In this document: positions 16,777 through 27,600 of the stretch, piece after piece
How positions within the stretch are numbered: the stretch's first letter is position 1
How the letters are laid out: every line of letters starts with the position of its first letter
Assembly (NCBI GenBank): GCA_964437245.1
Contig: CAYTGJ010000044.1
Location: forward strand, 1-29,992
Reading direction: 5' to 3'
Source of the DNA: JANYCO01 sp964437245
GTDB taxonomy: Bacteria; Bacteroidota; Bacteroidia; Cytophagales; Cytophagaceae
Length of the DNA stretch: 29,992 bases
Translations under genes and position numbers: made by a program
The notes under the pieces: model-generated
Told to the model about the DNA's origin: nothing
Databases searched by the model: none
What the model saw: the letters and a program-made list of their open reading frames with translations, nothing else

Positions 16777-17410
16777 GTAATCAAAATTTTATACGGGAGG
16801 TAGGATGTTCCAACGAGCCCAACGTTTGACTCCGCTCTTTCGTTTTATAAAAATAAACGGACATTATTGTTTTCACCGGTAACAAATCTCTTCTGCAAGA
16901 AGTATATAATCAATAGTCAGTTTTGACTATTGATTATATGTCTGTTATGTAGTGTAGAAGATTGAATTTATACGGATTTAGGTTGCTCTTCCTTTTTAGT
17001 CGTGCTTTAGATTCTACATACAGTCGCTTGCCAAGCGTTAGTATGACAAGTAATGACAGGTGTCTCACAGAAATATTCGGGGTGGTATAAAATGATTATT
17101 ATAGATTATGTGCTATTTTTAAATTAAGGATCTTATTGAGTCGTTCTCGATAAATATTTTATGGGTTTAACTAATAATTATTTGTCAGTTTTTCCAGAGG
17201 GTATGATGCAGATATTGGGAAAATAAAGATTATCATTTGATTGGCTATCTGTTTTTATAATAAATAATATCTCTCAACTTTAATTATAGTTTTAGTCCAT
17301 AGAACTATTACTATATATTATGGTGTCCTGTGTTTGAGAATGTATGCTAATATATCCTCTGTTATTTTTTTGAAAATTATTTTCTTGGTAAGGCTTTATG
17401 ATTCAGAAGG
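16777..17410. other. AT-rich 634-base region before the glycosyltransferase-toxin block
   Basis: No convincing gene is seen. The stretch holds a perfect 16-pair stem-loop at 16904-16939, a short CGCTT/AAGCG dyad near 17033, and long AT-rich runs toward 17400. A 25-codon frame at 16805-16882 follows a GGGAGG sequence but has no other support. No perfect TAnnTTTG promoter box was found for the downstream unit. The base composition is clearly more AT-rich than the genes to the left. Confidence 0.6.
16904..16939. repeat. Perfect 16-pair stem-loop
   Basis: ATATAATCAATAGTCA (16904-16919) and TGACTATTGATTATAT (16924-16939) are exact reverse complements around GTTT. No T-run follows on either strand. 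It could still end the beta-helix transcript (128 bases after its stop), be a binding site, or mark the edge of an acquired block. Confidence 0.75.
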
Positions 17411-18649
17411 ATGAGTACAGCACTTGTGCCATCTTGTGCTAAGATGTGTCAAACGGCGTCTTTTCTTTTTTTTGAGAGCTACTTTTATAACATAATCTTA
17501 ACCCTCATCATCTTGATAGCAACTTCAGACTATAAATTATACGACAATGAAATATCTAAGGAAGGCAGAAATTCCTATAAAATTTCGTTTGCCACTGTTT
17601 GTATGAACAGGCTTCATCATATCCGGCAAACACTTCCTAAAAACATTCAGGACAACAGTGAATATGAGAATGTAGAGTTCCTTCTGCTGGATTATAATTC
17701 CACCGACGGATTAGAAGATTGGGTGAAAAAAAATATGAAGGAACATATACGGAGCGGGAAACTCAGTTTCTACCGAACTACCGAACCTACTTATTTTAAG
17801 AGAAGTCATTCAAGAAATATGATCTTAAGAATGGCCATCGGTGATATTGTTTGCAACGTGGATGCGGATAATTATACGGGGAAAGGATTTGCATCATTTC
17901 TGAATGAAGAATTCAATGGAGATCGGAATATTTTTTTGTCAGGAAGTTATTCCGATGAGTTTATAGACTATAAAGATGCGTATGGAAGATTTTGTGGTTG
18001 GCGAGATGACTTCCTGAAAGTAGGAGGATACGATGAAGAAATGGAAAGCTACGGGCATGAAGATACTGATTTGTATGATCGACTGGTACGTTATGGAAGG
18101 AAAGAAAAAAAGATAAAGGAAACTAAGTTTTTACATTCTATTTCACATTCCGACCGTGAACGGACAGGAAATGAATTTTTCAGATTAAACCTCGAACGGT
18201 TTTATCTGGCCTATCTGGATACTAAAAAGAGTGTACTTTTTTTGTATAAGAATGGTTCTTTTGAGATGGGGACACTGGTAGAAAATTATTATTCCATCCC
18301 ATCGCCTTCCGCTATTGAAGAGAAAGGGTGGATAAAAGGCTGCTGGGTTGAATCGGGGAATAGTTTATGGCTCTACAAGGAAGATAACTCTTGCTATGAA
18401 TTGCAGACTGATAATAACTGTTTGAATTATATGATAAAATGCGATTCGGGTCTGCTCATTTATTCCTGTATCACGAATGCGTCTCTTCTTCATAATATGA
18501 TGCAGAACTATTCTATTATCACAAATTCCAACAGGATGCATCTGAATGAAATCAAAAACAAGATAATTGTAAACGATCATTTGAAAAAAATGGGAGATGG
18601 CTCTGTTTACAAAAATTTTAATATTCATAATGAAATAGCTATTCAATAA
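17411..18649 (+). CDS. GT2-type glycosyltransferase (GT-A fold, Glyco_transf_7C-like)
   Basis: The clear domain begins near residue 57 with SYKISFATVCMNRLHHIRQTLP, the first strand of GT2 enzymes. It continues with LLDYNSTDG, the metal-binding D-A-D at 151-153 (NVDADNYTG), and GRFCGWRDDFLKVGGYDEEM with GHEDTD (215-218), the pattern of the galactosyltransferase-like C-terminal part. It should transfer a sugar from a nucleotide-sugar donor. About 120 residues after position 290 form an extra region I do not recognise. The first 55 residues look like translated AT-rich DNA with a hydrophobic stretch (ILTLIILIATS). The true start may be a later non-ATG codon such as TTG 17513, or this may be a membrane anchor. 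It ends 18 bases before the TcA gene, implying co-transcription. Confidence 0.78.
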   Translation: MSTALVPSCAKMCQTASFLFFESYFYNIILTLIILIATSDYKLYDNEISKEGRNSYKISFATVCMNRLHHIRQTLPKNIQDNSEYENVEFLLLDYNSTDGLEDWVKKNMKEHIRSGKLSFYRTTEPTYFKRSHSRNMILRMAIGDIVCNVDADNYTGKGFASFLNEEFNGDRNIFLSGSYSDEFIDYKDAYGRFCGWRDDFLKVGGYDEEMESYGHEDTDLYDRLVRYGRKEKKIKETKFLHSISHSDRERTGNEFFRLNLERFYLAYLDTKKSVLFLYKNGSFEMGTLVENYYSIPSPSAIEEKGWIKGCWVESGNSLWLYKEDNSCYELQTDNNCLNYMIKCDSGLLIYSCITNASLLHNMMQNYSIITNSNRMHLNEIKNKIIVNDHLKKMGDGSVYKNFNIHNEIAIQ

Positions 18650-18667
18650 ATACTTAAACAAAAAAAT

Positions 18668-21600
18668 ATGAGCGTAATTATTAATTGGGACAAATACCAG
18701 TATTCATTTCCTTTGAATTATCAGGAAGATGTAATGGGATCTTTTATTTGGTTTTTTCAGTATTACAGAGGATATACACATTATTCACAATTTGCATCTT
18801 TGACATTGTCGGAGATCGCTGATATGATCAGTGATCTCGAATCTCCTGAAGATATTCCCTATGGCCCTTTTGCCACAATGTTACATGGATATCATTCTTC
18901 TGCATCAGGTCTTACAGATGATGATAAATGGAATTCCTACATTACCGTTATCGGACTGGAATTTCCTGTGACCGGAATAACCAGAATGGTAAAAGAACTG
19001 AGAGCCGCTCCATTCAGTCATACATGGTCTTCTTTTGCATCAGGTAGCTCTTCCATTATCATGGATCATTTCGAAGAGTATCCGGAAACACGTAAACAGA
19101 TCTTTGAAGATTTTGCGGTGATGTTATACCGTAAAATAAGAGAAATGGAAAATGCCTGGGTAGCGTTAGAAGTTTCCTTTCAGGAAGACCGGAAAGAGCA
19201 GATCGCTTTTACGGAGTTTAGCTATTTCTTACAAAGTTTACCGGTCTTTCAAACGTTCGATGATTTTAAAACGATTACTCCTGAGCGACTGGCACAGTAT
19301 TTCAGAAGTTTCATTAAGCATCATAATGATCCGCGTAAATATGCAGATTTCATAGCCAGTGATATTCAGTCCAAAGCACAATTGTTGGTGAGACAAAATG
19401 TTTCTCCCAGTGTTGCCGAATCACTTTATTTATCAAGCTTCCGTCCTGCCTTAAGAAATGGGATTCAGAGTTTTATAGATCATCTTAAATCCCGGAATAT
19501 CATTGCCAACGTATTGGAAATTGCCAATATCCCATTGGATAAAGGGATTCATGATTTCTGGACTTGTGGGAGTGATGATCAAGATCCTGGGCATGAAATC
19601 TTATTGAATGGAGATTTTAAACTTTCTCAGGGAGGGTGGTACAATAGTTCAGGCGCATTATTGACGAATTTAAATGGCAATAGTGGAACAAATGTTTATC
19701 CTTATACCGGCAATATTATTAAAGGAGCTAAACGATATAAAATAAGTCTTAATGTTCTTTCGATTTCAAGCGGGTCAACTATTAAAGACAACGCTTCGAA
19801 TATTTTGTATACTGCATCAATAATAGGAAGACAACAATTTTACTATACTGCTGTAGCCGATACTCGATTGAAATTTGAGATATCCTTATTTGATGATGTT
19901 TCTATTATTGAGGTGCCTGCCGTAACTTCCTGTGAGATGGTAGTGTTGGAACAGGAAGCAACTTCGGTACTTCCACAAATTTCGCATATTCAAACAGATA
20001 TGGGACCGGTTGCGGCAGGCGATATCTATCTTGTTCGTTTGAATGGAGTAGGCCCTCTTTTTTGTAAAATAACTGATAACGGAACTGCATATCTGGCCGA
20101 TGTTATCACAGCTTCGATTAATGCTGCCGCTACGGCTGATGTTGGAAACTGGTCGATGGTCACAGCGACGGATCAGACTACGTATGTGGAAGTGACCGGA
20201 GTAGAAGATGAAAAGAGTTTTGACTTGGAAGTAATCTCGCTTAAGAAAGAATTACTTTCTCTTCCTGTAGATCATACGTTATACAGAGTATATACAGCGG
20301 ATATCCTGGGACGTATTAAGGCAATTTCGGTCGCTTCGACTCATTTTACTTATAATTTCAACGGATTGTTAATGAATAGTACATTAGCAAAGCCAATGTC
20401 TAACTATCAGATTCGGGGATATCTTGTTCAAGGGCCGGATACTACATTACTTGGTAAACAGACTACGGCTGCCAATGGTTTCTTTTCTTTTGTCTATCAA
20501 GTCCCTAAACCTTTTCAGCAATATTCTCAGATAAAACTTGAAGTGGTAGAAGGAAGAGAGACATTATTGCAAACTACGATTGGGATATTAAATGGCAGCG
20601 AGTATATTCATACGATTAATCACGCATTGCCTTCGGAAACAATTAATTATCCCACTATTTCTTCCGTAGCTTCAATCATTAGTCTTACAATACCAAGTGA
20701 ATTGGCAACATTCTTAAGCACGAACGATATTATCACGCTCAAAGATATACGTGATGCAGGTGGCTTGAAATATATGCCGGGATTACCTGTGGCGCAAGAT
20801 CATGCAGCGGTGATCGCACTGGATGCGCATGCGGATCTGAATACGATCTCTTTTGATATTGTGGCTAATCAACATATGGTTTCCCTGGGATATAAGAGTG
20901 TATACGAAATGGGAACCTCCAGCCGTACCAATGTGGTCAATAGTTTTATGGGATCAGGTGTTCAGCTGGGTGGCTTTAATGCATTAAAGATCCAAAACGT
21001 GTCAAAAGCGTATGCCGCGTTTGTACAAAACCAGATCGTAGCGCATAGAGCTTCTAAAAATATTATTTCTCCTCTTGGTAAAATCCCTGAACTGGATGCT
21101 GTATTGGAAGAAAAATGCATGTGTGACGATTGCAATGCGGCAGTGAGTCCGCTGGCATACCTGACAGATCTGCTCCATTATACTATTAAAAATACCAAGA
21201 GAACAGGTTCCGGAGCTGTAGGGGAGTTGTCATTGAGCACGTTGGAATCGTATTTCTATCAGAATTTTGAAGAACTATCCGCTTCCTGCGAAGATGTAGA
21301 AGCTATGATATGTCAGCAGCGAGTGGTGGTAGAGATCTTAAGAAGATATTTAGCGGCATATCCTCCCGGTTCTCCAGCACAAACTTTGTTGAATGAAAAA
21401 ATAAAAGCGTATTGTATAAATGTATACCGCTTTATCCTGTCTCAGTTGGGAACGTCCTATGAAGAACTTAGACAGATCAGAACAGGAATAGATATTAAAG
21501 AGAGAAAAGAAAAGCTGGCGAAGCGGTTAAAAATTCCATACACGGAAGAGCAAGATCCTTTCACTACACTTTTTGTTGATATCAAATCATCAGATCTATC

Positions 21601-24600
21601 GGAAGCATTCCTGGAAGAAATATTTGGACTGGTGTCCACTACCCGTAATCATACCTGTGATGGACTTAAACTGGGAGATGGCTCCAGCCAATATAACCGT
21701 TGGTATTTTAAAGGAATTCAGTGGAATAAAAATACCGATGAGAACGGTTATATCTATGCAGAAGTAGTAAACAGCGGACCTGTTGTGAAACTATACAAAG
21801 ACCCGGCGAGGGAAAACGAAAGTCTGGTAGCAACGGCTGCTCAGAATGTTTCGGGGAATTTTGTAATTGAAGCAGAAAATGAAAGTGGTCTTTCCGGTGA
21901 ATTCAGACTCAGTTCGACTGCCAATAATGAGACTGTTTATTTCTCTGTAATCCCACAAATGGTTGCCTGGAAATTACAATACTTGCGAACGCTGTGGATC
22001 ACTCAGGATTATAAAGAAAACCCATATAAGGCACATACTATACCAATCATAGAACCTGATATTATAGGACCGGATGATTTCCGGAAACCAACGATTGAAA
22101 ATGATCAGTTTCTGGTATGGAAAAACCGTCGTGACTGGGTAGATGCTATTGTTGCAGCCCTTCGAGGATTAGGTACGGATATAACAGCTATGCTGGAAGA
22201 AATGGAGGAAAGTGTTTCCTATACAAAGTTTGATACAAGCATTGTCTCGCACGACATTTGGGAGGTGGTACCTTCGTATATACAACTGAAGGAGTACTAC
22301 GATCACCTGAGAAATGGTTCAGACGAAGAATATGAAGAAGCCCTCGTATTCATTACTGAAGATCTGAAACTTACCGAGGCTTCTTTCTTTCGCCTCTATG
22401 AGCTGTATGCTGCCACAAAGGTGAACGATGAGAAAGGGTTCATCAATGAACTGAAACTGTTGCCTTCTCCTACAGAAAAACAACTGGTGTATCTTACTCC
22501 GGTAGGCGTAAAAAAAGGCGACTGTTTTGAGTTGACAATTACAGCAGAGGAAGACTCCCATACGATTTCTTATACAGCAGGAGAAGGGCATACAATAAGT
22601 GGTGTTGTGACAGCGCTGACTCTGTTAATTAATAATGCGGGTGAAGCATGGGATTATGTGACGGCAGATGACTCGCAGGATACTTTTATAATTATAGAAG
22701 CTGTCAGTGCTGATACTCCTTTTACTATTACTTATAAAGTATTCAGAGCTCCGCTACAGGAAGAATTGGAGGAAATTATATCAATCCTTACGCAGAGTAC
22801 CAAAAAGACTTTTTACCAGGATTGGATCGCAGAAGAAAATCTGGGAGGGCTTGATATTACACTCAACTCTTCTAGTTTTTGGAATTCTGTCACTGAACCT
22901 GTATTAGGAGTATGGCCGGTAGTAGTAGAAGCCGGAATTCCTTTGATAGATCCGGAAATAAAACCTATTAAAGAATTACCGTCCTACTCAGTGGGTAGTA
23001 CTGCCATTGGGTTGTGGTATGACAGACTGGAAGAATTGTCTGAGAAGCACGAAGAATTAAGAATAGAAAGAGAATCGGAGGGGCTGAATGCTTCCTATGT
23101 CATTGCATGGGGAGAAGGATACCTGGGGAGCTATGAAAGCTTAAATGCTATCCTTGTGGCACTTAATGATATTAGCAATCTTGTGGCACTTGAAGAGGCT
23201 CGTGCGTATGTTGAAACAAATTTATTTGTCTCCGAAGCAGAATTCAAACAATTAATGGTAATACATGAAAAGAATACAACTGCAAATGGAGAAGGTATTT
23301 CTAAAGACGAATGGAAAGGGGTGTACAATCTCCTTACTACTGCTTATAAGAAGCAGTTCTTATATGGAAACTGGCTCACCGAAGAAACCAGTCTTCCCTA
23401 TTGGCAGTCAGGCAAAGCCAAACTTCCGCTTTGGAGAGCTTCTGTACAAGATCGTAATACATGGCTGAAAGCATTGGAGATGGTTAAAAAAAGACCTGTA
23501 ATAGATCCGGATATTATTCGTCCTGATTTTTTACGGTCTCTCGACAGCGATTCCGTAGCCTTTACTTTGTGGAATACAAGAAATGAACAATTGGTCACAT
23601 TGTTTGATACAATTAGATCAGATAGAGAAGAAGAAGAAACAGTCCTTGAGGGATTTGATTTTGTCATCAATAAATATTTGGTCGAAACTGCTCAATCAGC
23701 ATTATTGATTGGATTGCAAGAACGTATTGCCTTGGGAGAAGATATTTCCAGGGAACTGGAACAACTTAACCTGACACCGGAATCTCTTAAGTTTTTGCTG
23801 GATATCAGAATGCTGGCCGACGAAGAACCGGCTTCAATTCTGGCTGATGAATGGGACGAAGTGTATTCAATCCTGCTCAACGTTGATAAGGAAAGAACGT
23901 TTAGCCTATGGAATGATCAGGAAGAAGCAGAAAGACTGACATTAAGTCCCGATTATTTTAAGATCTCTGCATATAAAAATGATGATTTCTCCGGAGAAGA
24001 CCGGATGCATCAGCTCTTGTGGAGATATTCAGATCGGGCCAGGAAACAATGGATCAATTCGCTGGAAGCAAGGATTGCGCAGGAAAAGGCTATCTATGAT
24101 TCGATGACAGAGATAGTGGGTCAGGCAGAAGAAGAATGGATGAAAATATTACGGGATGCTTTGATCATGGCAACTAATGTGCCGGGGACCAAACTTAAGG
24201 AAAAAGCCAAGGCGATTTCCGATAAGCTTATGATTGATGCAGAAAATAATTGTTGTCAGAAAACAACCAGGATCGCTCAGGCTATTGAAACCTTGCAGGG
24301 AATGTTTTTCTCTGTTCGTACGGGGATCATTCAGGATACTTATCCTGGGTTAAATATTTTACTGACTTCCGATCGCTTTGATGAAGAGTGGATGTGGATG
24401 GGATCTTATGCTACCTGGCGCGCAGCCATGTTTGTGAATATTTATCCGGAAAATTTATTGTATCCTACTTACCGGAAAAATCAGTCCGCCGGATTCAGAA
24501 CATTTGCCGATGCGATTAGAAACGACAATCGTCTGACTCCTCAGAAATCGTTGGGTCTGGTTAAAGACTATTTCAACTATTTTGAAGACGTTTGCAAACT

Positions 24601-27600
24601 TACCTTGGTAGCTTCCTGTGCAGGTAGAGCAGCAAGTACAGATGGGGCAAATCAGATAGATTCTTATAAGAACAAACAATATCTGTTTGGAGTAGGAGGG
24701 GCTACTGGCAGGTATTATTGGTCTGCCATGGATGTAGATAACATTAATGAATATTCCCATAGCTCCTGGATACCATTGGAAGCTTTTGATAAGCTGGAGG
24801 TAAAGAAAGTGATGGGGGCTACTGCCTGGAAAAAATCAGACAACGAACAGTTTCTTCTACTTTTTGCAGTGGTAGGAAAAGAGGGCGATGATAAGATCGT
24901 TTATGCCAAACTTAATCTGGATAGCGGTATCTGGGATTCTGAAGTGGTAGAACTTGAGATCAAGAAAAATAATGACCAGGAAATTTTTGTTGATGCAGTT
25001 TTAAATACTGAAAATGAACTCGAAACTCCTAAAGAGATTTATGTAGCGTTATTAATCGCTGGCCAATTAATTATCCGGGCGCTTAATAAAAAAGGGACTG
25101 ACTTAGTAGATATTGATAACGAACCGTTCCTGAAAATTTCGGATTTGGAAGTGAGATCCTTCTCTGGAGCAGTAGATATTTTGGAAAGAATGCATTTGCG
25201 ATATCTGAACTCTTTGCCATCTGAAGTTACAGCTCTGTTTGCTTTTGTGAACAGGAGAATTATTTACGAAAAAGCTACTTATAATCAAACTGGATCAAAA
25301 ATAGTAAGTTCTATTGCTGAAGATGCAATTATAGAATGGCACTATCCTTTTAATCAAAATACGGATGAGTATAAGCAACATATTAAGGGAGAAATACTCT
25401 CAAAATATGGATCGGGAGAATTGCCACTTCAGGGTGCATATCACAGACAAACAGGTCCAATAATATGTAGATATACTATTAGTCTTCGTCATGAAAGAGA
25501 ACCAGTATTTGATAAGAAAGGAGTGAAAGCAATTTACATGGGAGATAAATTGCTATCGAACCTTTCCTATCAGGAGATTGTATCAGCATTTATATGGCCG
25601 GATAATGATTTTAAGCACGATAATAATTATTTCTACATTCTTTATAAACAGAAGGCAGGTGATAAACTAATCTCCTATAAATATTATCGTTACAATGGAA
25701 TGGAGGTCGAAAGCAATTCCCGGGATTTTGTAAGTGATCTGAAGTTTGCTACTACTTATACACATTCCAATGGTAAAGTATTTTTACTTTACCAGCAGGC
25801 GGCCACGGGCTCTTCGATCTGTAGTATTCCGTTGTTGAAAGATGCTAAATCGAATGCGATTGAAACCAGCAATAAAGAAGACGTATGGAAATTTAACCCT
25901 ACTGCGAATGGGTTCGAGGTGTCTGATGGAATGAAACCAGAACAGGCTTCGAGCCTTAAGGGGTTGATCGATACCACTTACAGGATGAACAAAGACCTTC
26001 CGAGAGCAGAGTTTGAATACATCCAGGAAGCATACTATTTTGTTCCGATGCTCACGGCACTTAGCCTTCAGGATAAGGGGTATTATGCCAAAGCGCTTGA
26101 CTGGTTCCGTATGGTGTATGATTATAGTATTCCAATGACTGCAGTAGGGAATAATATTCGCCCACGGAAGGTATGGTATGGATTGATCGATGAGGAGACC
26201 CGGGTCAACGATTATAAAAGAATTGACAACTGGATTTCAGATCCATTGAACCCTCATGCGATTGCTGAAACCAGGCAAAATTTGTATACCCGTTATACCG
26301 TGCTGTCGATCGTTCAGTGTATGCTGGCATTGGCAGACAAGGAGTACACGGAAGACACGGCAGAATCAGTACCTCGTGCACGTTATATGTATGAAGAAGC
26401 GCTGGAATTACTAAAAGAGGAAGGCCTGCTTTCTGCAGAAGCAGATTGTAGTACTAACATTGAAGCGCTGGAATTCGAGCCCGTTGACGAACCGGAATGG
26501 CCTGAATGGAAACCAGTATGGCTCGAGATCAAATCCGATCTGATCAAGCTGAAAGAAAAGAGTGTAATCATCAATGTGATTGAGGCGATCAACGATGAGC
26601 TGGTAACGGAACATGATCTTTCAGATAAGATGTCGATCTGCCGTGATATCGTGGACGATGCGCTGGAAAGTCCTCAGTTATTTACTAATGTCACTACTTT
26701 GATCGGGAAAAACAGCAGTCTCTTAAAAGATGCCAGTCAGCGACTGAAGAAGAATTCTCGGCTGAATCTTGCACTTGCTAATATGGCTCATAAACTTTCA
26801 CTCGCCTATATGAACTCGGCTTCCCTGGTGACGGGGCTGCCACTTGCAACCTTGGAAAGGAAAGATTTCTCTTTGCCATGGGTTCACCAGGATAAAAAGC
26901 TGGTCACTGATCAGGCTGCTCCTAATACTTATTCAGCTGTTACAGGTTCCTATCCGCTGAAGACCGATTCGAATACCAAGGATAGGATCTATTATAATTT
27001 TGTCTCGCCGACGAAAGAACAGATCCTTACACTGACCGTTATTAACGATCCTCTCAAGGTAGTACAGGCGCACTACAATAAATCAACGTTTTATGTGCCT
27101 ACACCGAATATATCCTTCTGTATTCCACCAAACCCTGTGTTGGCCGGATTGCGATTGCAGGCAGAGCTGAACTTATACAAGCTTCGCAATTGTATGAATA
27201 TTGCCGGGATGATCCGGGAGCTGGATCCTTATGCCGCTCCGACCGATCAGACCACCGGATTGCCTCAGGTAGGGGGGGATGGGACGTTGAACCTGAATAT
27301 ATCGAAAAGGTTTAATCCTTCTCCGCACCGTTTTGAAGTGATTATGGAACGTGCCAAACAACAGGTGCAATTGGCGCAACAACTGGAGAGTACCTTACTT
27401 TCCCTGTTCGAAAAAACGGATGCTGAACGTTACAGTATGTTGAAAGCTAAACAGGACCTGGGTCTTGCAAAAGCAGGGGTGCGACTACAAGATCTGAAAT
27501 TAAAAGTAGCAGAAAGTGGTATTGAGCTTGCAACGATGCAGCGAGAACGGGTACAATTCTCTCTTGACCATTATAAAGGATTGATCACTCAGGGGTTTTT

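Noticed and set aside
16805..16882. 25-codon frame following a GGGAGG sequence after the beta-helix gene
   Set aside because: Too short, no recognisable features, and strong Shine-Dalgarno sequences are not a reliable sign in Bacteroidota.
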